Made by a program: the position numbers and the translations under genes
Notes under the pieces: model-generated
Database searches by the model: none
The model's input: the letters and a program-made list of their open reading frames with translations, nothing else
What the model was told of the DNA's origin: nothing
Shown: positions 1-8,788 of the stretch, piece by piece
Layout: the number at the start of each line of letters is the position of its first letter
Position numbering within the stretch: position 1 is the first letter of the stretch
Assembly: GCA_029259945.1 (NCBI GenBank)
Contig: JAJDEF010000026.1
Span: forward strand, 1-64,000
Direction: 5' to 3'
Source of the DNA: Planctomycetota bacterium
GTDB lineage: Bacteria; Planctomycetota; Planctomycetia; Pirellulales; Lacipirellulaceae
Length of the DNA stretch: 64,000 bases

Positions 1-510
1 AATCTCAAGATTATCGAAGAAGTACAGCAATGGGCGGCCATTCAAGACGGTCTGATAGGACGGATCTAAGAACGAGTTGACCAGTTCTTGATGGGTAATT
101 TGATTGCTGCCAAACCTTACACTCTCGACCACGAGAGAAAAGTCGATATCGCTTTTCTGAGTGCTATTCAAATACAGGTTACGTGATTGGTGTAATCCGC
201 TAGACGCTGGATACCAAATAAATGACCAGTAATCTATGCCGGCACGAACGGCAAAATTGATCTCTTGGTCCATGGTTGCTTGAGTCGTCGCATCGATATT
301 AACCGAATTCGGTCCTAGCACATCCGCATAGAAGGGAAGCTTGTTATGAAATTGATTAGGACTTAGGCTCGCATTCACTTCTGCGCCAACCGCATTGCCT
401 GAGCCGACCCAAGCATCCCAACGAATCACACCCACGTCGGGCGTGGTCTGAGCATAAGTGAGAGAAGGTGCGATGATCAAAAAAGCGACTAAGCAATATA
501 TCGTTTTCAT
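1..510 (-). CDS. Exported GH99/GH71-like hydrolase, 3' part cut by window edge
   Basis: The reading frame starts with ATG at 510 and runs off the left edge, so only the first 170 residues are visible. Residues 1-20 (MKTIYCLVAFLIIAPSLTYA) form a clear Sec signal peptide. The mature part has DVGVIRWDAWVG, FAVRAGIDYWSFIWYP and LNGRPLLYFF, the pattern seen in GH99-like/WbsX-like glycan hydrolases in which a TIM barrel is announced by a 'free-floating' Tyr-Trp strand and a G-[KR]-P-hydrophobic strand. The full-length protein at 35386-37416 has an analogous layout. Substrate cannot be read. Family assignment is inference from short motifs; gene reality is well supported by signal peptide and open frame. 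Confidence 0.7.
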   Translation of the reverse strand, partial: MKTIYCLVAFLIIAPSLTYAQTTPDVGVIRWDAWVGSGNAVGAEVNASLSPNQFHNKLPFYADVLGPNSVNIDATTQATMDQEINFAVRAGIDYWSFIWYPASSGLHQSRNLYLNSTQKSDIDFSLVVESVRFGSNQITHQELVNSFLDPSYQTVLNGRPLLYFFDNLEI

Positions 511-559
511 AAAACCACATGTCCTTTGCGCCAGCCAGTTGCCTTAGCGACGGTCCTAG

Positions 560-988
560 TTACTTTGTCACAAGGTCAAAATTTAATTCGGAGGCGCCAG
601 AAAGTGAGGCTTCTACAGTAAGCGTTGTATTCTTGTTGTATTTCGGCGGAACCTGTTCTTTAATGCCCATCAAGCCCCCAGGCATCTCTGGACTTAGCGT
701 AGAGATGCTCACCTTGTACATGCCTGGTTCAATGCCGTCCCTGAGTTCGGAATATCGCAGATAATAATAACCATCCTCATCTGTTCTCGCTGCTGCTCCG
801 CGTCGACCCGTTCCATCCGCGTCCCTGAAGGCTAAGTGAGCGTGCGCTAAGGGCAATCCGTCGAGGGTCACGAGACCGTTAAGGTGAACTAGCTTGGGCC
901 CGTCCTGTCCACAACCAGAAACAACAACAGCCATCACAAGAAGTATCCACGCGATAGCCGGTGAGGCGCTTGGCAATCGTCTCGTCAT
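560..988 (-). CDS. Small lipoprotein with carboxypeptidase-regulatory-like domain
   Basis: 142 residues from the ATG at 988, which is preceded by GGAGAACTTTA and gives a proper signal peptide; a longer frame to 1021 exists but adds a non-signal extension. The leader ends in a lipobox (VVVSGC), so the protein is probably a lipoprotein. The mature part is a single beta-sandwich of the carboxypeptidase-regulatory type: LNGLVTLDGLPLAHAHLAF, then a GYYYLRY strand and a PGMYKVSI strand. Such small lipoproteins commonly follow DUF1559 genes in planctomycetes, and this one lies 106 bases downstream of a DUF1559 gene on the same strand. Function unknown. Confidence 0.75.
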   Translation of the reverse strand: MTRRLPSASPAIAWILLVMAVVVSGCGQDGPKLVHLNGLVTLDGLPLAHAHLAFRDADGTGRRGAAARTDEDGYYYLRYSELRDGIEPGMYKVSISTLSPEMPGGLMGIKEQVPPKYNKNTTLTVEASLSGASELNFDLVTK

Positions 989-1094
989 TAAAGTTCTCCG
1001 ATAACGTTCCGGTATGTCCAATTGAACAAGTGTCGTTAGTATCGCTTATTTGCCCGATTGTTGGCTATTGCAAGAGCGCTCGCAAAGAGCCGTA

Positions 1095-2144
1095 CTAGTC
1101 GTCGGCAACTACCTCTTCTCCAGCGATGGTAGACAACCCTTGATAGGTATTCAGATTAATCGAGTCGTTCAAATAGTGAACCGAACCATCCACAAAAAGA
1201 AAATTCGCCCCGCTAGGATGCAAGCTGGACATATCCAGACCGCTAAGCGGCGAATTCATTGGCGTGAAAGCATCTGCCGTTACTGAGGTAGTTCCCCAAA
1301 AAGCACTATTGGCGCCTAACCAGATTGCCCCTACCGAAGGAGCCCACCCCTCGCCTGTGGAAGTGACGGGTTCACCATCCCAGTAGCGCTCACCGACGGC
1401 AAACGTGTTGCTGGTGCCATCTGTGATATTCCTCAACCGCCGCTTGCTGCCGGCATAAAACAATCCCAGGTCACTCGGCGTTTCGGCGTAACCTCGACCA
1501 TAAATCTCGGGGGGGGGGTCGCGGTCTGCGAGAAGAGTTATCATTTGGCTAATCCAAGAAGGGAAGGTGCCCGACACAGCGACGTAGCTATTTTTGCCTG
1601 CCTCGGTCAATAGCGGATTCGCTACTATCTCACACGTGACAATGCGGTCGCTCGGATCGGTGGGGCAAAGGTACGCGCTAATGACTGTCTGCTTAATCTC
1701 CTCGGGCAGTCCCCAGATGCCCGTGCCCGTGGTGGGCGGGTGAGACCGGTCATTCGGATCACCCACGACGCTCATGATTTGATCGTGCAGCGCAGTCTGC
1801 TCGAGGTAAGGAAGACAATAGACGGCCCATCCAACACCACGCATACTGCCGTTTCCAAACTCTCCCGAAAATACTTGATAGTCCCAGCCGGGCGGGAAAA
1901 AGCCTTTGGAGTCGTGGTGCATATGCAGCGCTAGGCCGATTTGCTTCATGTTATTTGTACACTGCGACCGTCGGGCAGCTTCGCGCGCTGCCTGAATCGC
2001 TGGAAGCAAAAGCCCAACAAGAACACCGATAATCGCGATCACGACAAGAAGCTCTACCAAGGTAAAGGCGTTGCTCTGCACGCTCGCCGCGACCCTTCCC
2101 CGACTAAAAGAGGTTGATTGCAGCCTCGAATCTGCCTCGTACAT
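1095..2144 (-). CDS. DUF1559 protein with type II/IV pseudopilin N-terminus
   Basis: 349 residues. Residues 27-46 contain the prepilin-type cleavage and methylation site FTLVELLVVIAIIGVLVGLL followed by the family hallmark AAREAARRSQC and KQIGLALHMHHD. The C-terminal end shows the conserved FLFVDGSVHYLND element. DUF1559 proteins are greatly expanded in planctomycetes and are thought to be secreted or fibre-forming major-pilin-like proteins; the precise role is not established. A lipoprotein gene with a carboxypeptidase-regulatory fold lies just downstream, as for the second DUF1559 gene at 29837-30955. Start ATG at 2144 is accepted because the 26-residue leader before FTLVE is a normal prepilin leader length. 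Confidence 0.9.
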   Translation of the reverse strand: MYEADSRLQSTSFSRGRVAASVQSNAFTLVELLVVIAIIGVLVGLLLPAIQAAREAARRSQCTNNMKQIGLALHMHHDSKGFFPPGWDYQVFSGEFGNGSMRGVGWAVYCLPYLEQTALHDQIMSVVGDPNDRSHPPTTGTGIWGLPEEIKQTVISAYLCPTDPSDRIVTCEIVANPLLTEAGKNSYVAVSGTFPSWISQMITLLADRDPPPEIYGRGYAETPSDLGLFYAGSKRRLRNITDGTSNTFAVGERYWDGEPVTSTGEGWAPSVGAIWLGANSAFWGTTSVTADAFTPMNSPLSGLDMSSLHPSGANFLFVDGSVHYLNDSINLNTYQGLSTIAGEEVVADD

Positions 2145-2252
2145 AAATTTGCTCTTTCTGTTTCTTGAATCACAGACGACGGAGGGCTGACCGTGGCATC
2201 GCTGCCCACGACACCACGGCCAGTTCCATTCTCTCCGTTTCGGGAGCCTCGC

Positions 2253-3290
2253 TTAGTCTCGCAATCGGCGGCGAGTCGATAAGACGACTATACCAAACGC
2301 TGCAAGTAGTATCGACGTTGGCTCTGGAACGGCGGCTGCAGCTCCTGCTGCCACCCCAGGCCCTGCAACCGTGCCGTAGTTGGCCAACCAAGTGTTAAGA
2401 TCCGTTGAAGACAGCGGCGCTGGTGATTCCCCGCGTTGCCACTTGAGAAAATCTCTTCCGGTCACTTTGCCATTGCCGGTAAAATCACCGGGAACCGCAG
2501 CCACAGAGAATATTTCCAACGTGCGAATTGTTCCCACCGAGGAAGCGACCATCAGAACTGTACCGCCGGTAGAGGAGGATATAATCCCTGCATCAATCCA
2601 AAGATCGACCTGACCCTGCCAATTTAGCCAGTCCACTGGATCTGCTAAATCCTGAGTGTCTGTTATTTTACCACCACCCGCAGCGAAGTCTTTGGTGAAG
2701 TCGATTCCACTTGTTGGACTGCCTCCCGCAAGGTCGATGATAATCCCGCTGGTGTTGAGATTCCCTCCGTCAATGATGGCGTTGCCCGTGCCAGGAGTTT
2801 CCCACCATTTGGGCAGGCCTAAGATGCCGGCGTTAAAGGTGCCGCCATTCATGAGAAGCCGACCCGCACCACCCACGCTACCGAGCAAAGTCCAGTTATT
2901 TGCGGCAGTACCAACATTGACTGTTCCAGAGTTCATAACAAAGTCGGCAGCGATCCCAGCAGTTTCACCAATGTAAATTTCGTTCCGAATGTTCAGAGTT
3001 CCTCCGTCCATCGTAATCGTGGCTGTTTGTGGTGTTCCACCAAAATTCGGGCCGAGTCGAATGTTGTTGACTTCAATCGTTTGAGCAGCAGTAATGACCG
3101 GGAAATTCAGAACCCAGTTGCCATTACGGACATCCGCCCAGTCAGTGCTGATGGGGACAAGGGAAGAATCCCAGTTGCCCGAGTTCGTCCAGTCGGTGTC
3201 AGCTGCCCCATTCCAAAAAGTACTAAGAGCAGCAGCAGTGTTGGTAACAAAGGCCAAGACTAAAAGCGACAGTAACAATTTCTTACACAC
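2253..3290 (-). CDS. PEP-CTERM protein with beta-helix-like G/N-rich body and dockerin-like repeat
   Basis: 345 residues from a GTG at 3290. This start is chosen because it is preceded by GGTGGAGGA at good spacing and its first residues (VCKKLLLSLLVLAF) align with the paralogue at 3549-4397. The body has the autotransporter-like pattern TxxGNWDSS, MDGGTLNI, MNSGTVNV and MNGGTFNAG, suggesting a right-handed beta-helix. Then comes a dockerin-like/EF-hand segment (DFTGNGKVTGRDFLKWQRG) and a C-terminal sorting tag VPEPTSILL, a hydrophobic stretch and RRR. The tag predicts export and exosortase processing. Function is unknown; the pairing with the paralogue suggests a structural surface role. Confidence 0.85.
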   Translation of the reverse strand: MCKKLLLSLLVLAFVTNTAAALSTFWNGAADTDWTNSGNWDSSLVPISTDWADVRNGNWVLNFPVITAAQTIEVNNIRLGPNFGGTPQTATITMDGGTLNIRNEIYIGETAGIAADFVMNSGTVNVGTAANNWTLLGSVGGAGRLLMNGGTFNAGILGLPKWWETPGTGNAIIDGGNLNTSGIIIDLAGGSPTSGIDFTKDFAAGGGKITDTQDLADPVDWLNWQGQVDLWIDAGIISSSTGGTVLMVASSVGTIRTLEIFSVAAVPGDFTGNGKVTGRDFLKWQRGESPAPLSSTDLNTWLANYGTVAGPGVAAGAAAAVPEPTSILLAAFGIVVLSTRRRLRD

Positions 3291-3491
3291 TAGAGAATCC
3301 TCCACCATTAGGAAAGTAAAACGATATTGCACAGCTCAGCCACATCACAACTCGAAAAACCGCGACCTTGTTTTGCCCTCCTGAGAGGAGAAACCTCCTC
3401 GGACCCCAACACAAGACCTGGGACTATATTGTTCGTATCTGCTAGTTTCCTTCCGTGCCACTCAGCAAGTCACACCTTAAGCTACATCGAC

Positions 3492-3508
3492 CCGCCCCAA
3501 TGGGGCGG
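3492..3508. other. GC-rich stem-loop between the tandem PEP-CTERM genes
   Basis: CCGCCCC, loop AAT, GGGGCGG: a perfect 7-bp stem. It lies downstream of the gene ending at 3549 and upstream of the gene starting at 3290. There is no T tract in either direction, so it is not a textbook intrinsic terminator; it may act as a 3'-end stabiliser or a Rho-assisted stop. Confidence 0.4.
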
Positions 3509-3548
3509 ACCGATGTCCACAATCTTCGCTAATAGTGTGTCCGCCCTA

Positions 3549-4397
3549 TCAACGACGCCTGCGTAACATTAAGCCACCCACCGCAAACAACGCCATGGTC
3601 ATGGTCATTGGTTCAGGAACAGCTACAGAGGATATTAGCGTGGTACGAACTGAACCCGCTGAGGAAAAGCTCGCCTGAACCGTACCGCCGGTTGAGGTGG
3701 AGATAATCCCTGTGCCAATCCAGAGGTTGATCTGGTCCTGCCAATTGGTCCAGTCCACTGGATCCGTCAGGTCTTGAGTGTCTGTCACCAAACCACCACC
3801 AGCGGCGAGGTCTTTGGTAAAGTCGATTCCACTGGTGGGACTATTACCTAAAAAGTCTATCAGTATCCCGTTGGTGTTAAGATTGCCGCCGTCAACGAAG
3901 GCGTTACCAGTGCTGCTGCCAGTAGCTCCGAACCAATTAGGTAGGCCTAAGGTGCCAGCATTAAAGGTACCACCATTCATGAAAAGCTGACCTGGCGTAT
4001 CGCTACCGACTGCAGTAAATCCAGAGACATTAGCAACACCACTGTTCATAATGATATCAGCGCCGCCAGAACCGGCATCACCAGCACGGATATCCGAAAC
4101 ATTCAAAGTTCCTCCGTTCAATGTTATCGAAGGTGTTTGAGTTCCAAATCCTGGATTCATTCGGATGGTGCCGCCAGAAGCTGTTTGCCCCGTACTAACT
4201 ACAGGAAAAAACGTAACAAAACCGTCGCTGCGAATATCCAAGAAATCGCCGGCGACGGGCGGGGCGGCTGAACCGTTCCAGTTTTGTCCATCTGTCCAGT
4301 CATTTGATATCGTTCCAGTCCATGTCATCACAGCAGCATGGACGCTACCACTGATTAAGACCAACACTAAAAGCGACAGTAACAATCTTTTGCACAT
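3549..4397 (-). CDS. PEP-CTERM protein, tandem paralogue of the gene at 2253-3290
   Basis: 282 residues; ATG at 4397 preceded by GGAGGGAATTAGCT. Residues 1-21 are a signal peptide (MCKRLLLSLLVLVLISGSVHA). The body matches the neighbour block by block: W-T-D-G-Q-N-W, LNGGTLNVSDI, MNSGVANVSGF, MNGGTFNAGTLGLPNWF, GGNLNTNGILIDFLG, SGIDFTKDLAAGGG and TDTQDLTDPVDW are nearly identical in both. It lacks the dockerin-like segment present in the neighbour and goes straight to VAVPEPMTMTM plus a short hydrophobic stretch and RRRR, a PEP-CTERM tag. The two genes arose by tandem duplication. Molecular function unknown. Confidence 0.87.
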   Translation of the reverse strand: MCKRLLLSLLVLVLISGSVHAAVMTWTGTISNDWTDGQNWNGSAAPPVAGDFLDIRSDGFVTFFPVVSTGQTASGGTIRMNPGFGTQTPSITLNGGTLNVSDIRAGDAGSGGADIIMNSGVANVSGFTAVGSDTPGQLFMNGGTFNAGTLGLPNWFGATGSSTGNAFVDGGNLNTNGILIDFLGNSPTSGIDFTKDLAAGGGLVTDTQDLTDPVDWTNWQDQINLWIGTGIISTSTGGTVQASFSSAGSVRTTLISSVAVPEPMTMTMALFAVGGLMLRRRR

Positions 4398-4973
4398 TAG
4401 CTAATTCCCTCCACAATTAAGAAAAGTAAACGCTGTTACGGTTTTAGAACCTGATAGGATTTCAATCCCCAAGTTCTGCTTTCATTTTAATCTAGAAATC
4501 ACGATGGTCAATAATTTCGGCGCCATACATGCCCCTCGTTATGCGACAATCTTTCGCTAAGTGCGTCGCGGCAGACCCATCTGCCGCCGTGCTATTCTAT
4601 GTGGCTATAGAAGAGTTTTTTTATTACCGAGAGAGCGTCTGGGTGTGCCGCCGAGCCCTTCGAGGGAGGGGGATATCCACAAGACATTAGCTTATAACCC
4701 ACAATATGCGACACTTTTTGGGCAAAAATTTTTGTACGGGACTAGTGCGATAGCCTTGTACTTTTGGAATTTGCAACTGTTATCAATGAGTACCGTGAAC
4801 ACCCTAAACAGCTATCGAACGGGCTTTGGGAAGTCGTCACCCTGGGGTCACAGGCCCCACCAAGCTGCTCCGCCCCGACGGTGGTGTCACCAATTATTAA
4901 ACCACACAAGAAACGAGCAATAGGCAACGCCCAACCCAAAAAACGCACCTGCATCTCCTTAATCGGACTCGTG
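4398..4973. other. Gene-free interval of about 575 bases
   Basis: This separates the start of the PEP-CTERM gene at 4397 from the end of rhaT. It must hold the promoter for the two tandem PEP-CTERM genes. Short reading frames in it have no ribosome-binding site or recognisable motif and I do not call them. I see no repeat, RNA gene or clear terminator. Confidence 0.5.
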
Positions 4974-6023
4974 TCATGGACTGCTCAGGTAGTTTCCGCC
5001 GCCGATCACCATGGTCGAAACGATCAGCGTGAAAATGCCGCCCCAGACAAGCGATTTTGTGCGTTGGCTTGTACCGCGCCACTCATGAAAGGCAATCCCC
5101 CATAAGTTGCTGAACACAATAATGAAGGCCATGTGAATCGACCAGGATGAGAAATCGAATTTCTCGCCCAGCTTGGTCGTCCCCATGCCGTAAAAGAAAA
5201 ACTGGCCATACCAGATCACCCCAGCCAGCGCTGACAGGATGTAGTTGAGCGTCTGCTTTGTTGCAGGTCCGGTCACGTAGTCCTTGAAACTACGGTTTCG
5301 AACATTAAGAAAAACGCACCAAATCACGTTACTTATCAATCCACCCGTGAGTACGACAACCAGCACGGCGTTGTTCGAGTAAATTGGGGACGCACCATGG
5401 GCGATCGCCAGTTCGGCAATCGGCTTGCCGGCTGCTAAGCCAAAGGCGAAGCAGGCGCTGAGAATACCTGCGATTGCCGCCACAGCAAAACCTTTGCCTA
5501 ACGCAAACTCGCTTACAGCAGCCCTCTTTTCCTCTTCGGTCAGCTCACGCTCTTTGCTTATTCCAGCCCAGCCACATAGACCGATCCCGCCCAAACAGAG
5601 GATGACTCCACCGAGAATCACGATCCCCGAAGTGGTGGACAGAACCGTGCCGATTTCTCCTCTCGCGATGGGTGGCACCAGTGTTCCAAATACCATGCAG
5701 AACCCGAGCGCGACTGAGTAGCCGAGCGCCATTCCGAGGTATCGTACCGACAACCCAAAGGTGAGATTACCCACACCCCAAAGGATCCCAAAGAGAATGC
5801 ACAATGCCCATGCCCTGCCAAAGCTGGCCGCCAGCACACCGAAGAGATCGGGAGTGGTGAGCAGCGCCACTCCCCAAGGAGCCACAAACCACGCCGCCAG
5901 TCCCATCACCAACCAGTAGCTTTCCCACGACCACTGGCGGACTTTTTTCAACGGGGCATAAAAACTGCCTGCGGCAAAACCGCCAATGGCATGCAGGAGA
6001 ATCCCAAGAGCCGGATTGGTCAT
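4974..6023 (-). CDS. rhaT: L-rhamnose-proton symporter
   Basis: 349 residues, the length usual for RhaT (about 344). It is hydrophobic throughout with about ten membrane helices. Characteristic stretches are GGFAAGSFYAPLKKV near the N-terminus, WGVGNLTFGLSVRYLGMALG in the second quarter and IWYGQFFFYGMGTTKLGE followed by SSWSIHMAFIIVFSNLWG near the C-terminus, all features of the RhaT family (drug/metabolite transporter superfamily) that imports L-rhamnose with protons. The start codon overlaps the stop of the AraC-family gene (ATGA at 6020-6023), so the two are translationally coupled. The context of three alpha-L-rhamnosidases nearby supports rhamnose as the substrate. Confidence 0.93.
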   Translation of the reverse strand: MTNPALGILLHAIGGFAAGSFYAPLKKVRQWSWESYWLVMGLAAWFVAPWGVALLTTPDLFGVLAASFGRAWALCILFGILWGVGNLTFGLSVRYLGMALGYSVALGFCMVFGTLVPPIARGEIGTVLSTTSGIVILGGVILCLGGIGLCGWAGISKERELTEEEKRAAVSEFALGKGFAVAAIAGILSACFAFGLAAGKPIAELAIAHGASPIYSNNAVLVVVLTGGLISNVIWCVFLNVRNRSFKDYVTGPATKQTLNYILSALAGVIWYGQFFFYGMGTTKLGEKFDFSSWSIHMAFIIVFSNLWGIAFHEWRGTSQRTKSLVWGGIFTLIVSTMVIGGGNYLSSP

Positions 6024-6985
6024 TCGGTCGTGTCTCCGTAATCGATAGTTTCAGTCGTATTTCCCTTGGCTGGCAAGCGAGTGCGAGCACGATAAGCACT
6101 CGGCGAACATCCTACTTTGGTAACCATCAGTCTTCGCAGGCGTTCGTGAGCTCGAAATCCAGCCAGATAGGCCACCGACTTTACCGGCAGGTTCGTCTCT
6201 GTCAACAGTCGCTTTGCCCGAGAAAGTCGGCAGCGATTGATTTCATCGAGAACGCTGTGCCCAAGAGTTGCCAACATTCTCCGCTCAAGGGTCCGTCGTG
6301 TAGTAGGCAGCTGTGCCACCAGTTGATCGACAGACAATGGGCGGTGGCTTCGAGTCCAAATGACATCTAAGGCGCGATTCACCAGCACGTCATCCACATC
6401 GCGATTCCCCTGTGTATCGGGCTTCGTGGAGGCCTCTTTACACCCCCCCGTAAGATCGATCGCAAGCGACAATAACTCCAACGCGTTGATGCTAAGTAAC
6501 GGTGAATGGTGAGTCGGATCGTCATGGATTTTGGCCAAAGTCCGTTCGAAAATGCTAATTATTAAACCGCTATCGTCTACCTGTAACGTCGCTTGTGCAG
6601 GGCAAATCAATTCGTTTTCGTACAACCGATGTACGAATTCACCGTGTAACGAGATCCAACGTTCGGTCCATCCTGTTGACTCTAAAGGTCGGTAGCGGTG
6701 CCATACCCCCGGAAAGAGCAGGATGAGCGTGTCACCATTGATTTCGACAAGACCTGTCGGCTTCGACTCGAATTGACCTCGACCATCCGTAATAAGGATG
6801 ATTTGAAACTCTGGAAGTTCACGTCCCGATTTCCACGAGAACTGGTAGATTCCAGGGTGTTCTTCGGGCGGATAGTGCTGCCCAGGATGGATTTTTCCAT
6901 AGCCAGAGCCAGTCATATAGAGCCCTAGCTCCATGTCGCGATTTTCGATCGGCAAGTAGTGGTAGAACCCGTCGTAGCTAGACAT
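6020..6985 (-). CDS. AraC-family transcriptional regulator
   Basis: 321 residues. The N-terminal half is a cupin-type sensor domain (GQFESKPTGLVEINGDTL, FPGVWHRYRPLE). The C-terminal third is an AraC/XylS double helix-turn-helix: VDQLVAQLPTTRRTLERRM for the first and VKSVAYLAGFRAHERLRRLM plus GCSPSAYRAR for the second. It is the upstream gene of a two-gene operon with rhaT (4-base overlap), so it is the likely rhamnose-responsive activator of rhaT and perhaps of nearby rhamnosidases. That target assignment is inference. The sensor has the length and layout of RhaS/XylR-type regulators. Confidence 0.92.
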   Translation of the reverse strand: MSSYDGFYHYLPIENRDMELGLYMTGSGYGKIHPGQHYPPEEHPGIYQFSWKSGRELPEFQIILITDGRGQFESKPTGLVEINGDTLILLFPGVWHRYRPLESTGWTERWISLHGEFVHRLYENELICPAQATLQVDDSGLIISIFERTLAKIHDDPTHHSPLLSINALELLSLAIDLTGGCKEASTKPDTQGNRDVDDVLVNRALDVIWTRSHRPLSVDQLVAQLPTTRRTLERRMLATLGHSVLDEINRCRLSRAKRLLTETNLPVKSVAYLAGFRAHERLRRLMVTKVGCSPSAYRARTRLPAKGNTTETIDYGDTTE

Positions 6986-7633
6986 TCTCAGTTTCTAGAC
7001 CGCCACTAATTGGCTGTTGAGGTAACCCCAAAAACCGAAAAGCTTAATGAGGTGTAAAATCCCGCAAGAATCTAGCCTATCAGCAACACAAGAGAACTGC
7101 AAAGTTGTTTTCGGTGAACGGTATTATTGGAGTAAAGCGTGCAGCAGGCAGGCTTGCATGAGAAGTCATGCTGAACAACTATCTTGCCCTTCTTACACTT
7201 CTGCCCCGCGTGGACACTCAGTTCTACAGAGGTTCTTAGATAGGCTCTGCTGCTACCCCCGGCCGGTATCCGTCAATCTTGGGCCATCGCAGTTGAACAC
7301 TCTCGGGGGTCGTCAATTAGCACGGGATTCTTCTGAACGACCTTAGACTGTTCGATAACTAACAGTTCGACAATTAGTGGTCCGTGTCGTAAATACGCTA
7401 CCCCCTTTTTTCAAAGGCCCGTGCAATTTGTTTGTTAAGTGAATTAAGGGAATGGACTCACCTCGAAAATAGTGAGGGGTAAAACACTTGCTCGGGTTTT
7501 ACTGGTGGAATATACTGTCTCGTATCTTGTTTTTCTTGTCTGAAATTTGAGGATCACCTTACAAATTAACTTTTGGCGAAGAACCTTGGCAATGCCTAGC
7601 ATTTTCGTTGAAGCAAGCGGAGACACCTAGATA
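6986..7633. other. Divergent intergenic region, about 650 bases
   Basis: This lies between the AraC-family gene (leftward) and the exported endonuclease/phosphatase-like gene (rightward), so it should hold both promoters. An inverted repeat ACTGTT-8 bases-AACAGT is present at 7347-7366 and could be a regulator site. A reading frame at 7047-7346 has no family signal, no ribosome-binding site and a biased composition, so it is not called. Confidence 0.4.
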
Positions 7634-8683
7634 ATGACACCTCGAACGACGAAGCTCAGTGGTTTTGATTTGGTTCTTTTACTTGGCACGGTGCTATGCC
7701 TCCCGGGAATAGGATTTGCCGCGCAGTCGGGTAGCTTCTCTGTTCTCACTTACAACGTCGCTGGCCTTCCCGGTGGATTTTCCTCAACCACACCGGAAGT
7801 CAATAACGCTCTAATGAGCCCGCTCCTCAACGCTTTCGATCTGGTCGCGGTGCAGGAAGATTTTGGATTCCACGACGACTTGATTTCTCAAGTCACCCAC
7901 CCGCATCTCAGTATCAAGGACACGAGCGACAGCCTGATAGGCATCGCTGCCGGAGTGCCACCGGGCTTGGGAGACGGTCTCAATCGCATGTCGGACAGCC
8001 CGTTCACCGACTTCCAACGAGTCACATGGGATACCTGCTCGGGAGTACTGACAAACGGCTCGGATTGTCTAGCGCCAAAGGGTTTCTCGGTAGGGCGGCA
8101 CGAGATCGCGCCCGGCCTCTTCGTCGACATGTATAACCTTCATACCGACTCGGGGGCTCCTCAAGTGGACATTGATGCCCGCCAAGTCCAACTTCGCCAG
8201 CTCGACACTTTCATTGGGACTTTTTCCAATAACAATGCGGTAATCGTCATGGGTGACACAAACAGCTTTTTCACGCGCAATGGCGACATCCTACCCGAGT
8301 TCCTCCAGAATACCGGGCTGCAAGACGTCTGGGTGGAAATCGTTCTAGGTGGAACTGCTCCATCCGTTGGGCCGAGACTCAACACCTGTGCCGAAAACGG
8401 GATGAGCGGCAGCGATTGTGAGCAAAAAGACAAAATCTTTTTCCGAAGTGGAACAAGTGTCGAATTGGTGCCAACCAGCTATAACGTGCCGAGCGCTATT
8501 TTCTCGGACGCTCTTGGTGCGCCCCTCTCAGATCACGAACCGGTCACCGCAACCTTTGCGTTTTCTACCATCCCCGAGCCAGGGAGCGCCTCGCTGTTGT
8601 TGATAGGCTGCCTCCTGTTGGTTGCAATCCTTTCCAGGGCAGGATGGCGTTCAATGCGCGCCAAAAAAATTTACTCTGCATAG
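7634..8683 (+). CDS. Exported endonuclease/exonuclease/phosphatase-fold enzyme with PEP-CTERM tag
   Basis: 349 residues; signal peptide about residues 1-30 ending FAAQS. The EEP fold (DNase I, sphingomyelinase, inositol phosphatases) is shown by its four catalytic motifs in order: LTYNVAG (Asn), LVAVQED (Glu), VIVMGDTNSF (Asp/Asn) and LSDHEPV (Asp-His). After the domain comes IPEPGSASLLLIG, a hydrophobic stretch and RAGWR, a PEP-CTERM sorting tag. Several cysteines (DTCSG, DCLAP, NTCAEN, DCEQKD) suggest disulfides, which fits an exported protein. The likely chemistry is phosphodiester or phosphomonoester hydrolysis outside the cytoplasm; the substrate cannot be read. It is monocistronic or leads the rhamnosidase gene 105 bases downstream. 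Confidence 0.88.
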   Translation: MTPRTTKLSGFDLVLLLGTVLCLPGIGFAAQSGSFSVLTYNVAGLPGGFSSTTPEVNNALMSPLLNAFDLVAVQEDFGFHDDLISQVTHPHLSIKDTSDSLIGIAAGVPPGLGDGLNRMSDSPFTDFQRVTWDTCSGVLTNGSDCLAPKGFSVGRHEIAPGLFVDMYNLHTDSGAPQVDIDARQVQLRQLDTFIGTFSNNNAVIVMGDTNSFFTRNGDILPEFLQNTGLQDVWVEIVLGGTAPSVGPRLNTCAENGMSGSDCEQKDKIFFRSGTSVELVPTSYNVPSAIFSDALGAPLSDHEPVTATFAFSTIPEPGSASLLLIGCLLLVAILSRAGWRSMRAKKIYSA

Positions 8684-8788
8684 CATCTGCAACAGAGTCT
8701 TTCGACGAACTTCTACTTGGCTGGTGAATACAACTCCTACCGTCTTCCTGTTTTTCTAATGGCACCACCTATTTGCTCTATTTAGCTT

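Noticed and set aside
3492-3508. Perfect GC stem-loop considered as an intrinsic terminator
   Set aside because: No T tract on either strand; kept only as a structural feature.
7047-7346. 99-codon frame on the plus strand
   Set aside because: Cys/Ser/Arg-rich with no recognisable structure; located in the divergent promoter region.
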